Assembly: GCF_019449565.1 (NCBI RefSeq)
Contig: NZ_JAGRPM010000002.1
Location: forward strand, 1-59,665
Reading direction: 5' to 3'
From: Rhodoblastus sp.
GTDB lineage: Bacteria > Pseudomonadota > Alphaproteobacteria > Rhizobiales > Beijerinckiaceae
Length of the DNA stretch: 59,665 bases
Both the position numbers and the translations under genes were made by a program. Positions 30,284 to 39,857 of this stretch are shown in pieces. Within the stretch, counting starts at the first letter, position 1. Every line of letters begins with the position of its first letter. The notes under the pieces are model-generated. The model did not search any database and was not told the DNA's origin. It saw only the letters and a list, made by a program, of their open reading frames with translations.

Positions 30284-30646
30284 GCAAGAGTTCGTGTCCG
30301 TGCTGTCCCTCGTCAGCGCGCTCATCGGGACGCGCTCAATGTCAACGCGCTCTGGGAATGGCAGGTCGCTGGGTCGGACTCTGAACGGGACACCCTTCCA
30401 CCGATTCATGCATTGATCATATGAGATCCGGCAATACGTCGCCGCAGAAGGAGAGCGTGGCGTGAGGCCAATATCTTGCTGACATCGGTAGCGTGTCTTT
30501 TGACAATCGATAACATGCTCCTGCCGCGATCGATGACCGCCTGAGTCGACGAATCCCCCCTTGCATGAGATTATCGCGCCGGCGGAAGGCGCCGAGAGAA
30601 CGGCGCCAACGACGACGATCAAGACGCCAAAAGCTGGGCGTAACAT
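30260..30646 (-). CDS. Small secreted Cys-containing protein
   Basis: 128 aa. GGGAGG lies 7 bp before the ATG; a signal peptide (VLIVVVGAVLSAPSAGA) is followed by several Cys (ISCKGG, VIDCQKTRYRCQQD, YCRISYDQCMN). Family not recognised. The last codons overlap the IS5 scar, so the natural C-terminus may have been replaced. Confidence 0.5.
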   Translation of the reverse strand: MLRPAFGVLIVVVGAVLSAPSAGAIISCKGGFVDSGGHRSRQEHVIDCQKTRYRCQQDIGLTPRSPSAATYCRISYDQCMNRWKGVPFRVRPSDLPFPERVDIERVPMSALTRDSTDTNSCGLAHSGW

Positions 30647-30682
30647 TGGAACCTCCCATTGCTGATGGGGCGTCAGCCCCGA

Positions 30683-31108
30683 TTAATGCACGTGGACATG
30701 TTCGGCTTCGTGTTCGTGATCGTCGTGGTCATGCGCCACAAACTTGCCCTGCACGACGCTGCCCGTCAGGGTCGTGATCTGCACAGCGCCTTCCAGCTGT
30801 GCCGGAAGCGGCGACGGAGAAACGCCTGTCAGTTCGTTGTCTCCGGCGGATTCCAGCGGAATGCGCACGGGCTTTCCGTCGACCGCTTTGAAGATGGCGA
30901 CACCCTTCAAGCCGGCAGAGGGGACCGCCCTGGTCGAATGATCGTGGAGATAGACTTCGAGCTTCGTGTCCTTGGCGACGACCTCGACATGGAAGACGCT
31001 TGCGTCGGTTTGCTGGCCGCCATGCTCGCCGATCTTGGCCGCATGGGCGAAGGCCAACGAAGGCGCAGAGAATAGGACAGCGGAAATAACGAAAGTCCTG
31101 AGTTTCAT
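30683..31108 (-). CDS. His-rich periplasmic protein of the second RND cluster
   Basis: 141 aa: signal peptide (LFSAPSLAFA-HA), a beta-rich middle (FHVEVVAKDTKLEVYLHDH; GVAIFKAVDGKPVRIPLE) and a strongly His/Asp/Glu-rich tail (VAHDHDDHEHEAEHVHVH) that should bind divalent metal. It lies 18 bp downstream of czcA and is probably cotranscribed. The middle resembles the extra N-terminal domain of the czcB product, suggesting a shared metal-handling fold (inference). Confidence 0.7.
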   Translation of the reverse strand: MKLRTFVISAVLFSAPSLAFAHAAKIGEHGGQQTDASVFHVEVVAKDTKLEVYLHDHSTRAVPSAGLKGVAIFKAVDGKPVRIPLESAGDNELTGVSPSPLPAQLEGAVQITTLTGSVVQGKFVAHDHDDHEHEAEHVHVH

Positions 31109-31126
31109 GCGAATTCTCCTGTTTAG

Positions 31127-34100
31127 CTAAAAGGTTGAGGGTTCGAGAATGCCCGTAGTGGGTTGGTCGGATGCTTTGTTTTGATTGTCGTTGACAAGCC
31201 GCTCAAAGGACTTGCGCCCGAAAAGCAGCACGAGGGCCGGAGTCACGAAGGCGTCGAGCGCAGTGGCGCTGACAAGGCCGCCAAATATCGTTATGGCGAC
31301 CGGATGCAGGATTTCCTTGCCCGGCGCCTGTGCGTCGAACATCAGGGGGGCGAGAGCCACGCCTGCGGATAGAGCGGTCATGAGCACCGGCGTCATGCGC
31401 TCCAGCGAACCCCGGATCGCCAACTCCCGGCCAAATGCGACGCCCTCATGCAATCCGAGATTCAGCATGTGGCTGATCTTTAGGATTCCGTTGCGCGAAG
31501 CGATGCCAGTTAGCGTGATGAAGCCGATCATCGACGCGACCGACAGTGGCTGGCCGGCGATGGCGAGAGCCGCGACGCTGCCAATCAGGGCGAGAGGAGC
31601 CCCACCCATGATGATCGCGGCGAAGGTCGCCGAGCGGTACCGTGAATAGAGCAGCGCGAAGACGAGGCCGAGCGAAATCAGGGACAGCAGCCCGATGTCT
31701 CTGCTCGCCTCTTCCTGAGCTTGGAAGGTCCCTTCCAGGCTCGCGAAATAGCCTTGCGGCAGTTTCGCTTCCGCCAGCTTACCTCTGATATCGGCTATGC
31801 TGCGGCCCATGTCGGCGCCAGGCGCGGCATTGGCGAAGACGACGATGCGCCTCTTGCCGTTCTCGCGCTGGATCTGGTTCGGCCCGTCGGTCTCGCGCAC
31901 ATCGGCGATCTGGCGCGCCGGAACCCAGCCATAGGGCGTCTCGATCAACAGGTCGCCGAGCGACTGAGTCGTGCGCAGGCGGTCGTCAAGCCGCTCGACG
32001 ATATCGAAACGGCGCACCCCATCGACAACCCGCGACACGAGCTTGCCGTTCGACAGGCGTTGCAGCTGATCGACGATGGCGGCGGGCTGCACGCCGTAAA
32101 GCGCCGCCCGCTGGTAATCGACCGCGATCTCAAGCTGCGGCACGCGCACCTGCCGCTCGACCTGGAGATCGACGAGGCCAGAAATGGGGGCGAGTTTTTG
32201 GCGGAGATCGTCGGCAATGCGCGTGAGTGAGTCGAGATCGTCGCCAAAGATTTTTAATGCGATCTGCGCCCGCACGCCTGACAACATGTGGTCAAGGCGA
32301 TGCGATATCGGCTGCCCGATGTTGACAGCTACCGGCAGTACGCCGAGCTTTTCGCGTATATCCGCGAGGACCAAGGCTCTGTCCCGCTTCGACGACTCCA
32401 GATCGACCTCGATCTCCGAGGAATGGACGCCCTCGGCATGTTCGTCGAGTTCGGCGCGGCCGGTGCGCCGCCCGACCGATTTGACCTCGGGAATCTGCAA
32501 CAGCAATTGCTCAGCGATCAGGCCAACGCGATTGGATTCCGCCAGGGATATGCCCGGCGCAAAGGTGGCGTTGATCGTCAGCGTGCCTTCATTGAAGGGA
32601 GGCAGGAAAGCGCGCGGCAAGTTGAATGCCGCCAAGCCCGCCCCGATCACGCCAAGCGCCGCCACAGCCACCAGGATCGGCGCATGATTGAGCGCATGAT
32701 CGAGCCCGGTTGCATAGCCTGCCTTGAGCTTGCGCACGAGCCAGCCTTCATGCTCTTCGAACCGCTTCAGGCGGGGCAGAAGATAGAAAGACAGGACTGG
32801 GGTGACCGTGATCGAGACCATGAGGCTGGCCAGGATTGATATGATGTAGGCTTGGCCGAGCGGCGCGAAGAGGCGCCCTTCGATGCCCGACAGCGCGAAA
32901 AGCGGCACGAAAACCAGCACGATGATCGCGGTCGCATAGACGATGCCGGACCGCACCTCCTGGCTCGCTGCGACGATGACGTCGAAGACGCTCCTCGGAC
33001 TGCCGGCTTGCCGGTTTTCCCGAAGTCGCCGGAAGATATTTTCGACGTCCACCACGGCGTCATCGACCAGTTCGCCGATGGCGATGGCGAGGCCTCCGAG
33101 CGTCATGGTGTTGATCGACAGCCCCATCCAGTGGAAGACAATGGCGGCGACCAGGATCGACAGGGGAATGGCGGTCAAAGAGATCGCAGTCGTACGCCAA
33201 TTCAGCAGGAAGGCGAACAGGACGATAGCGACGACGACGACCGCCTCCATCAGCACGTGCTCGACGTTTTTCACCGACGTTTCAATGAAATTGGCCTGGC
33301 GGAACAGGATTTGGTCAGCCCTGATTCCGTCCGGCAGCGAAGGGCTAAGCTCTTTGAGCGCGGTTTCGATGTCCTTCGTCAGCTTGATCGTGTCGATGTC
33401 CGGCTGCTTCTCGATCGAGACGATCACAGCCGGCTTGCCCATAAAGCCGGCGTCGCCGCGTTTCGGCTTGGCGGAAAACGAGACCTCCGCCACCTGCTTG
33501 AGCCGAACCGGCTTGCCATTCGGCGTCGCGACGACCAGATCGGAGAGGTCTTCGAGCCGAAGCGTGCGCGCGAGATTGCGGATCAAATATTCGGTCGCAT
33601 GCTGGTCTGAGAAGCCGCCGCCGGTGTTGACGCCAAATTGCACGAGCGCCTTGTCGAGCTGGTCGAGCGTGATCCCGAGCATCCGCATGGCTGCCAAATT
33701 GGGGGAGACGCGGAATTGCCGGACCTCCCCGCCTATCGGAATGACCTGGGCGACGCCAGGAATGGCGAGCAGACGCGGGCGCACCACGAAGTCTGCCGTT
33801 TCGCGCACCTGCATCGGCGAGACGCCCTCGGGCGCCGTCATGGCGACGAGGACGATCTGGCCCATGATCGAATTGACCGGCCCCATCTGCGGCGTCACGT
33901 TCGGCGGCAATTGGTCGCGAACGAGAGCGAGGCGCTCGGCGATCTGTTGCCGATCGCGAAAAATCTCGCTCTTCCAGTCGAACTCGACATAGACAATCGA
34001 CAGGCCGACACCGGAAACCGATCGAACGCGCGTGACGCCGGGCACGCCATTCATCTGCGTTTCGATGACGAAGGTGACGAGCTGCTCGACTTCGGGCGGA

Positions 34101-34270
34101 GCGAGTCCCTCGGCCTCGGTCATGATGGTGACGGTCGGGCGGTTCAAATCCGGCAGCACGTCGACGGGAAGGCGGATCAGGGTGAAGGCGCCGTAGACGA
34201 GCAGCACCGCGGCGAGCGCCAGCACCAAAAGGCGGTTGCGCAGGGAGTGCGAGACAAGAAAGGTGAACAT
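31127..34270 (-). CDS. czcA: CzcA-like heavy-metal RND efflux pump
   Basis: 1047 aa. Start [20 protein letters not shown] and [21 protein letters not shown] mark a heavy-metal RND of a group distinct from the CusA at 12 kb. [20 protein letters not shown] carries the charged TM4 residues for proton coupling. The cargo could be Zn, Co, Cd, Ni or Cu; the sequence alone does not settle it. It follows czcB after 6 bp. No outer-membrane factor gene is found beside it. Confidence 0.92.
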   Translation of the reverse strand: MFTFLVSHSLRNRLLVLALAAVLLVYGAFTLIRLPVDVLPDLNRPTVTIMTEAEGLAPPEVEQLVTFVIETQMNGVPGVTRVRSVSGVGLSIVYVEFDWKSEIFRDRQQIAERLALVRDQLPPNVTPQMGPVNSIMGQIVLVAMTAPEGVSPMQVRETADFVVRPRLLAIPGVAQVIPIGGEVRQFRVSPNLAAMRMLGITLDQLDKALVQFGVNTGGGFSDQHATEYLIRNLARTLRLEDLSDLVVATPNGKPVRLKQVAEVSFSAKPKRGDAGFMGKPAVIVSIEKQPDIDTIKLTKDIETALKELSPSLPDGIRADQILFRQANFIETSVKNVEHVLMEAVVVVAIVLFAFLLNWRTTAISLTAIPLSILVAAIVFHWMGLSINTMTLGGLAIAIGELVDDAVVDVENIFRRLRENRQAGSPRSVFDVIVAASQEVRSGIVYATAIIVLVFVPLFALSGIEGRLFAPLGQAYIISILASLMVSITVTPVLSFYLLPRLKRFEEHEGWLVRKLKAGYATGLDHALNHAPILVAVAALGVIGAGLAAFNLPRAFLPPFNEGTLTINATFAPGISLAESNRVGLIAEQLLLQIPEVKSVGRRTGRAELDEHAEGVHSSEIEVDLESSKRDRALVLADIREKLGVLPVAVNIGQPISHRLDHMLSGVRAQIALKIFGDDLDSLTRIADDLRQKLAPISGLVDLQVERQVRVPQLEIAVDYQRAALYGVQPAAIVDQLQRLSNGKLVSRVVDGVRRFDIVERLDDRLRTTQSLGDLLIETPYGWVPARQIADVRETDGPNQIQRENGKRRIVVFANAAPGADMGRSIADIRGKLAEAKLPQGYFASLEGTFQAQEEASRDIGLLSLISLGLVFALLYSRYRSATFAAIIMGGAPLALIGSVAALAIAGQPLSVASMIGFITLTGIASRNGILKISHMLNLGLHEGVAFGRELAIRGSLERMTPVLMTALSAGVALAPLMFDAQAPGKEILHPVAITIFGGLVSATALDAFVTPALVLLFGRKSFERLVNDNQNKASDQPTTGILEPSTF

Positions 34271-34276
34271 TGGCGC

Positions 34277-35920
34277 TTACCTCACCTGATCGATGAGGGA
34301 GGCCGCCTGCGTGACCACCCGCTTGCCCGGATCGAGACCCGCCACCACCAGCATCGTGTCGGCATCAAGCGCTTCGACGCGCACCTCTCGCGCGGCAAAA
34401 AGTTCGGCCCTCACATGCTCGAAGACAACGCTTTGGCCATTGCTGCGCCGTATGACGCTGGCGCGAGGAACGGCGATGCCGGTTTTCGTCTCGGTCGTCG
34501 CGGCCGAGACGGTGACGAACTGGCCGAGGCGCAGGTCTCCGGCGTCGGAATGCAAAGCGAAATCGACAGGTACCGTCTGACTGCGGTCGGCGAGGCCGGA
34601 GCCGATATAATCAAGCGCATAGGTTTTGCCTTCGGCGGTGCGGGCGGACCCGGCGCCGCTGAAAGCCTTGGCCTCGAAGGCCATGGCCTCTACCCATAGG
34701 CGGCGCGGATCGACGATCTGGAAGATGACGGAATTGGGATCTGCGATCTGGCCGGCCGAGGCGTTAGCCGAAGCGATCACCCCGTCGACAGGGGTGACAA
34801 GCGGTTCCGGCTCCCGCCGCGCCTTGTCGACCGACGCACGGCGCTGGCGCAGACCTTCGAGTTCAAGCCGCGTATCATCCAACGTCGCCTGAGCGACAGA
34901 CTGCGTCTTGATCAAGATTTGCTGACGCGCAAGTCGCCGCTCGATGATGGAGATCTGCTGGTCGAGATCGCCCGCCGTCTGATGCAGAGTGGATTGATCA
35001 ATGGCGAGGAAGGGCACGGCGGCATAGGCGAGGACCTCGCCCTTCTTCACATTCTGGCCGAGGCGCGGGAATCCCCCTGGTGGAGGCGACAGCCGGCCGG
35101 CCGTGGCGGCTGTGACGATGCCGCTGGCGTTGGGATCGGGAACCACCCGGCCCGGCAGTTCGATCGATCGGCTATGAGAGCCGGCTTCACTGAGTTGCGT
35201 CCTGACCGCCAGAATGCGCTGACTGGGTTTGGGCACGAAGATCAAGCCGTCGGCCGTGACGCCGGGCCGGTCGCCGGCGGCAGGCGCTGGGGCGGCGGCC
35301 TCATCATGGCCCTCGTGGGCAAAAAGCGAGGCGGCGCCAAACACGATGATCGGCCCAAGGCCGAACGTCAGCGCCCAGAACCGACGTCGGTTGCGCAGCA
35401 TAATTGGCACAGCGGCGCCTCCTATCAGCAGCGCGACGGCGGCGATCCAGGGGAAAATCTTGCCAAGAACTGGCGGCGGAGCGCCGCCCGCCATCGCCTT
35501 GGCGTCAGCCGCGGGCTGGGGAACGGTAAGACTGGTCGACAGGACGTCCATGTCGGTTCCGGCCATCACCGTGAAGATCAGGTCGATGCGACCGGGCTTC
35601 GCGGCCCAGGGCGCAGGCGCGCTATAAAGGCCGGGGCCCTTTGGCGCCGCCTCTACCGCGCCGGCCGGCGTCTCGATGTTAATCGATGCGCCCTCGACCG
35701 GCGCGTTCGTGTCGAAACGGTCGAGCCAGATTTCCAATTCGCCGCCATTTGGTATCGCGACGAGTTCGAAAGCCGCCGATTGGGCTTCGGCCCGCGGCGA
35801 GACATGGGCGATGGCGGGTGGGAGGGCGTCGTGATCGTGGCCCTCATGGGCGAACGACGGCGTCGCTAAGGCAAGCGCGCTCAAAAGGGACGCGGTAAGA
35901 GCGGCGTAGCAGAAAGACAT
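34277..35920 (-). CDS. czcB: CzcB-like membrane fusion protein with extra N-terminal domain
   Basis: 547 aa from the ATG at 35920 that starts the signal peptide (ALALATPSFA-HEGHDHD). Residues about 25-145 form a beta-rich domain (FELVAIPNGGELEIWLDRF), then a transmembrane segment (FPWIAAVALLIGGAAVPIML), a second one and another HEGHDEA motif. Only after about residue 215 does the usual adaptor begin (RSIELPGRVVPDPNAS, EVLAYAAVPFLAI, TPVDGVIASANASAGQI). It is longer than ordinary CzcB because of this head. Confidence 0.88.
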   Translation of the reverse strand: MSFCYAALTASLLSALALATPSFAHEGHDHDALPPAIAHVSPRAEAQSAAFELVAIPNGGELEIWLDRFDTNAPVEGASINIETPAGAVEAAPKGPGLYSAPAPWAAKPGRIDLIFTVMAGTDMDVLSTSLTVPQPAADAKAMAGGAPPPVLGKIFPWIAAVALLIGGAAVPIMLRNRRRFWALTFGLGPIIVFGAASLFAHEGHDEAAAPAPAAGDRPGVTADGLIFVPKPSQRILAVRTQLSEAGSHSRSIELPGRVVPDPNASGIVTAATAGRLSPPPGGFPRLGQNVKKGEVLAYAAVPFLAIDQSTLHQTAGDLDQQISIIERRLARQQILIKTQSVAQATLDDTRLELEGLRQRRASVDKARREPEPLVTPVDGVIASANASAGQIADPNSVIFQIVDPRRLWVEAMAFEAKAFSGAGSARTAEGKTYALDYIGSGLADRSQTVPVDFALHSDAGDLRLGQFVTVSAATTETKTGIAVPRASVIRRSNGQSVVFEHVRAELFAAREVRVEALDADTMLVVAGLDPGKRVVTQAASLIDQVR

Positions 35921-35995
35921 GGGAATAAGACCTTTGTCCGGAACAGCGGACGGCATTGCGACCTGTCAAAGCAGGCGCGCGCCGGCGACGAGCGT

Positions 35996-36448
35996 TCAGG
36001 CGAAAAGTCTTGGGGGGCGCAGGAGGGAGATGGGATCGACGCCGTCGGGCTCGCGGCCTTCCGGCATCGGCAGACGAGCCGCCAAGCCGACGGGCGTCGG
36101 AATCATACGCACAGGAGGGGTCAGGAAAGCAGAAGAGCAGCAACCAGAACCGGAACAGCAAACGCCGCCGCAGCCGCTATGCTCATTCTGCTCTTGCTCC
36201 GCAGGCGAAGCGAACATCGCAGCAATCAGCAGACTGGAGTTCGTCGTCGCCTTCAACGACGTCCCCGAAACGGTTGCGAACGCGTCCTCCACCAAAGGCG
36301 GAGAAATAGGAGACGCAGAACTCACTGCGTGACGCTCATGGCCGGGATGGGCAGCGGCAGCGGTCGGGCCGAACGCCATCATGGCTGCGACGAGCGCTGC
36401 CATGATCCAAAGCGTGAAGCGAGCCAACCGAAGGTGCGGCATATTCAT
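35996..36448 (-). CDS. Cys-rich exported protein, HPGH/CCSGxGCC family (member 2)
   Basis: 150 aa from the ATG at 36448; an open extension to 36610 has no signal peptide. Layout equals member 1 at 9010-9462: signal peptide with FGPTAAAA-HPGHERH, a central cluster SGCGGVCCSGSGCCSSA, and a C-terminus DPISLLRPPRLFA. It is the first gene before czcBA on the same strand. Function unknown; periplasmic soft-metal binding is likely from the Cys cluster. Confidence 0.68.
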   Translation of the reverse strand: MNMPHLRLARFTLWIMAALVAAMMAFGPTAAAAHPGHERHAVSSASPISPPLVEDAFATVSGTSLKATTNSSLLIAAMFASPAEQEQNEHSGCGGVCCSGSGCCSSAFLTPPVRMIPTPVGLAARLPMPEGREPDGVDPISLLRPPRLFA

Positions 36449-36830
36449 TCCTGACTGAATTTTCTTACCACAATGCCGGTGCTTGATCCATGTCCAAGCG
36501 AGCGTTTCGCCAAGGCTTGGAGTAAACATGATTTCTGCGCATGAAAAGCGACGAAATTGGGGAAGAGGTATGGTTTTCTGGACAAGCAGACAGGTCGAAG
36601 GTCTGCTCACCGCCTAATGCGCAGGTCGGCCAGACTAAGCGACAGAGTTCCGCTGGGCGCATCCTTTCCGTTCAGCCTTTGACAGGTTGGCCCCGCATAA
36701 CAGCCAATCGATGACGGGCGGCATTTCGCCAAATCCGAGCATACGGGACGAGTGGTGAATTTCGACGCACGGCGGCGTAAGCCGACTTCGGCTCCAGAAT
36801 TCAATGCAACTCATCGTTGCACCAGGTTTT
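36449..36830. other. Gap at the border of metal block and conjugation block
   Basis: About 380 bp with no recognised gene. Leftward open frames at 36607-36804 and 36635-36943 lack ribosome sites and known motifs. This may be a junction scar between the metal island and the transfer region. Confidence 0.4.
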
Positions 36831-37700
36831 TCAGCTCCCAAGATCACCCCACAACTGCGCGAAATCCGCGCCAACCTCGCGCGGCCAAGCAATCGACACA
36901 TCGAGTTCGTTATGCTTCTCGAAGAAGCCCAAGGCGCCGGCAAGCCCAGCCGCGTCGTGATCCGCGAATATGGTCACGCGCGATACGATCGGCGGCAGAG
37001 TGACGATGGAAAATCGCTCCGCGCCCAGCACCGCCCATACAGGCAGTCCCTCATGAAGCAACGAGGCGCCCCAGGCGCTTTCAAATCCCTCGGCCAGCCC
37101 GATATGGCTCGCCGCCGGCGCTGTCCGTAACAGGCCTTCGCCCAGCGGGCCGATCACCCGGCGAGGGGAGGGGACATTTGCTTTCGACCGCCCAGAGGGA
37201 TCGAGAAAGGTAAGCTGCACCGCGACCAGACTGCGGGACGGCGCCTGAACCGCGGCGATCAGACAGGGAAAACGCCGGTCGCGATCATAGCGATAGGACC
37301 GCAAATACCGAATAGTCGCGGGAGGCGACGAGCCAAATCCACGAGATCGCAGGTACGTATCTGCCGGGGTTCCGGCGACGGACAAAGCCGAACGCCATAA
37401 TTTCCTTGCAAGCTCGCTTGTTGTTCGACTGGGCTGCGGCGACCGAGGAAGTGACGCTCGTTTCTCCGCGATTGTCTCCAACGCTGGCGCGAGATTGTTC
37501 AGCGCCCGAAAAATATCGCGCGGCCGGCACCCCGCGAAACAATGAAACAGAAATCCCTCTCGACCGTCCGATACGCCAAGAGACGGGCGCAAATCGCCGC
37601 GTCGCTTGCCATGGGTGGGAACAGGGCAGGGGCAGAGGAAACCCTTTCCTTCTGGCTTGCCGCCGAGTAGCCGCGCGATTTCGGCGGCAGTCGCCTTCAT
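36831..37700 (-). CDS. Toprim/CHC2-like plasmid primase-type protein
   Basis: 289 aa. A zinc-ribbon-like head has C23, C25, H30, C54 and C58 (FLCPCPVPTHGK ... FLFHCFAGCRPRDI). The C-terminal part has Toprim hallmarks: a glutamate in IGLAEGFESAWGA and FADHDAAGLAGA with a DxD-type acidic pair. Such DUF7146/Toprim proteins are common on plasmids and conjugative elements and are thought to act in primer synthesis for transferred DNA. It overlaps the upstream gene's stop by 4 bp. Confidence 0.8.
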   Translation of the reverse strand: MKATAAEIARLLGGKPEGKGFLCPCPVPTHGKRRGDLRPSLGVSDGREGFLFHCFAGCRPRDIFRALNNLAPALETIAEKRASLPRSPQPSRTTSELARKLWRSALSVAGTPADTYLRSRGFGSSPPATIRYLRSYRYDRDRRFPCLIAAVQAPSRSLVAVQLTFLDPSGRSKANVPSPRRVIGPLGEGLLRTAPAASHIGLAEGFESAWGASLLHEGLPVWAVLGAERFSIVTLPPIVSRVTIFADHDAAGLAGALGFFEKHNELDVSIAWPREVGADFAQLWGDLGS

Positions 37701-38305
37701 GGGCGCGGCGGGGCAGCGGCGTCGCTCCCGGCAGCGCGCGCGAGTATGGCGTTTGGCAGCGGGAGATCAGGCGACGCCCAAAGTCCCCGCCGGTGAGCCT
37801 TGGCGTCGGCTTCGGCGACCGCATAAGAAAGATTCACCGGGCGACCCCTGGCGTCCGCCGCCGCGAAGGCAAAGCCTTGAGTGACAAGGATGGTACCGAG
37901 GTCGAGTGTCGTCTTACCGATATGGGCGGCGCAGACTGCATAAATCAGCGGCGGCGCGCCCGAGCGGGCAATGGCCGAGCAGCGCGGCTTCGTGTCTCGG
38001 ATCAACGCGGCGAAATAGGCCAAAGACGCTTCGCCGCAATCTACTTTCGCGCCGATCGCATTGGCGAAACTCGTGCCGCGAATGCAGGACTGCACCCCGT
38101 AAAGGCGAAAGGTCTCGCCCGCCTGGCGCCAGGTGTCGCCGGTCTCAAAAGTGACGCCGGACAGCGGAATGTCGAATATCGGCAGTTTGCCGTTTGTACC
38201 CGCCGCCTGTTGCGGTAGGGCGCCCGACGTCATCGTGGCGAAAGCGATGATCGCGAGTGCAAAAGCGCGCGAGTTTCGAAAAGGTCGCATGACGGCGCCG
38301 ATCAT
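37697..38305 (-). CDS. Secreted thermonuclease-like (SNase fold) protein
   Basis: 202 aa from ATG 38305, which overlaps the previous stop (ATGA); the frame to 38464 lies inside that gene. Signal peptide (ALAIIAFATMTSGALPQ), then a nuclease-like fold: FRLYGVQSC, DCGEASLAYFAALI and FAAADARGRPVNLSYAVAEADAKAHRRGLWAS, the usual end of SNase domains. Some catalytic Arg/Glu positions are not clearly conserved, so activity is uncertain. SNase-like proteins are frequent in T4SS loci. Confidence 0.75.
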   Translation of the reverse strand: MIGAVMRPFRNSRAFALAIIAFATMTSGALPQQAAGTNGKLPIFDIPLSGVTFETGDTWRQAGETFRLYGVQSCIRGTSFANAIGAKVDCGEASLAYFAALIRDTKPRCSAIARSGAPPLIYAVCAAHIGKTTLDLGTILVTQGFAFAAADARGRPVNLSYAVAEADAKAHRRGLWASPDLPLPNAILARAAGSDAAAPPRP

Positions 38306-39054
38306 CCGAAGTTGTCGGGAAGCGAGAGCGGCGCACTGCTCGGCGATGGCGAAATCGCGCCGCCGGGCGTGGTCGCTCCATCCGGACAATTCGTGCCGCC
38401 GCTGTTGCTGCAAGTGGCGGCCGCCTGGTTGATCTTGCTCTGAATCGCTTGGCCCCAAGAGCAAATGCTTTGGTTATTGCCATCGAGGTTTGCCGTGCCA
38501 TTCGAGAGCGTTGCACCGGTCGCCCGAAAGCCCCCATTGCCTGCGGTCGGACAGGCGCCGCCATTGGCTTGCATGTAGGCGACATCATTTTTGCAAATTC
38601 CCGGACCGAACTGGAAGCAGGCTGACATCATCCCCGGCGTCACCGCCGTTCCGCCGATCGAGCTGTTGTTGGCGAGCGTCTGATAACCGCCCGACGTGTT
38701 GGAATTGCCGACCTGTTGAGCCCAGATGTTGACCTGCTGTTGCAACGGCAGATTCAGATATTGATTTGCCGACATTCCCGCAGGCAAATTTGAGCTGGTC
38801 AGCTGCAACACGCCGAAATTATTGCCATTGGACGCGCAGGTGTTGCCGCCGGACTCGGCAATCGCCGCGCCGCCGAAATTGCATGAGCTCGATTTGAGGG
38901 TCGAATTGGCATTTGGCGAATTTTGAATGGCTTGCGAAACTTGCGACGCTGAATATTGCTGATTGGCGCAACCGGATTGAAGGTAGGCGCAGGCGTCGTT
39001 CGTCGATAGTGCGAGAAGCGCAAGGCCGCTACCGAGAAGATTTGAGAGGCGCAT
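38302..39054 (-). CDS. Secreted lysozyme-like protein of the transfer region
   Basis: 250 aa with a signal peptide (LLALSTNDACA-YL). The segment AIAESGGNTCASNGNNFGVLQL has a glutamate followed by S-GG and G-x-Q-L in the manner of lytic transglycosylases, and MSANQYLNLPLQQQVNIWAQQV follows as expected for a lysozyme-like helical domain. Several Cys suggest disulfides. The tail is Ser/Pro-rich. It could open the peptidoglycan for the T4SS, in addition to VirB1 on the other strand. The fold assignment is inferred. Confidence 0.65.
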   Translation of the reverse strand: MRLSNLLGSGLALLALSTNDACAYLQSGCANQQYSASQVSQAIQNSPNANSTLKSSSCNFGGAAIAESGGNTCASNGNNFGVLQLTSSNLPAGMSANQYLNLPLQQQVNIWAQQVGNSNTSGGYQTLANNSSIGGTAVTPGMMSACFQFGPGICKNDVAYMQANGGACPTAGNGGFRATGATLSNGTANLDGNNQSICSWGQAIQSKINQAAATCSNSGGTNCPDGATTPGGAISPSPSSAPLSLPDNFG

Positions 39055-39078
39055 TCGGTGTCGCTCCGTGCTCGCGGC

Positions 39079-39618
39079 TCAAGGAATTGTGACGGAGTTT
39101 GCGCTCGCGTCCTTTTTGCCATCGACCACATCGGCGAACGAAAGTTGCTTCGTTGCAGGATCGTAGGTTGCGACCGTCATGAAACGTGTCTGGGCGTTGC
39201 TGCTGGCGTCATAGCCGCGCTCGCCTCTTACCGAGGATATTGCGAACATCGGCCAGTCCTTGATGATGCGAACGTGATCGCCGTCGATCTCGGCCAAGCG
39301 CGCCGGGCAAGTCCGCATATTTTCCACCGGCGTCGAACCGCAATTGCCGTTCAAAACCGAAATGACGATGCGGCGGCCATTGATCGTGAACGTCGCCGAA
39401 AAGGCCTCGGCGACCAATGGCATCGACGGGCTGACCTGCGCCTGCAAGTCGCGTTGAAATTTGAGGAGGTCAGGAACCTGATCCCGCCAAATTCGAGACT
39501 GGATATTGGATTGAGTAAGAGAGAAGGAAGAGGCCAGCAAACGCTGAGAAACAGCGGTTTGGGCGAAAGTCGCAATTGGAAACGACAGCGCGAAGCCGAG
39601 AGCAATGACCACGCTCAT
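39079..39618 (-). CDS. Secreted protein of unknown function (transfer region)
   Basis: 179 aa from ATG 39618 with a strong GGAAGGAGA site; a longer frame to 39852 is rejected because of that site and the signal peptide (VVIALGFALSFPIATFA-QT). It contains NGRRIVISVLNGNCGS and DGDHVRIIKDWPMFAISSVRG. Family not recognised. It lies within the leftward group that diverges from virB1. Confidence 0.65.
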   Translation of the reverse strand: MSVVIALGFALSFPIATFAQTAVSQRLLASSFSLTQSNIQSRIWRDQVPDLLKFQRDLQAQVSPSMPLVAEAFSATFTINGRRIVISVLNGNCGSTPVENMRTCPARLAEIDGDHVRIIKDWPMFAISSVRGERGYDASSNAQTRFMTVATYDPATKQLSFADVVDGKKDASANSVTIP

Positions 39619-39700
39619 GATTTTCTCCTTCCAGGGCGAACCCATTGCGAAGGAGGAGGCGGGGGGTGACGCCGGCGTCAAAGGCGCGCAGCCCCGACAG

Positions 39701-39734
39701 AAAATCCGAGGCTTCGCGCGCGGAAGCGGATTTT
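39701..39734 (-). terminator. Hairpin, possible bidirectional terminator
   Basis: AAAATCC and GCTTC on the left arm pair with GAAGC and GGATTTT on the right, with a small bulge and a GCGCGCG loop. T runs exist on both strands. It lies between the 218-aa and 179-aa genes, where it could lower downstream expression. Confidence 0.35.
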
Positions 39735-39857
39735 GTGGTTGACGCCCTGAGGCGGCGCGGCGCGCACGCTTGCGCAAATTCGGGTCGTCCGGGAAGAAGG
39801 TCATGCGGAAGGACATGTTTCGGCTCCGAAGGTTAAAGCGCCAGCTGGCCATTGCGG

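Noticed and set aside
33638..34699. Rightward open frame (353 codons) opposite czcA/czcB
   Set aside because: Antisense to two well-supported genes, charged low-complexity translation, no ribosome site.
36607..36943. Two short leftward frames between the Cys-rich gene and the primase-like gene
   Set aside because: They overlap each other and the primase gene and show no known motif or start signal.
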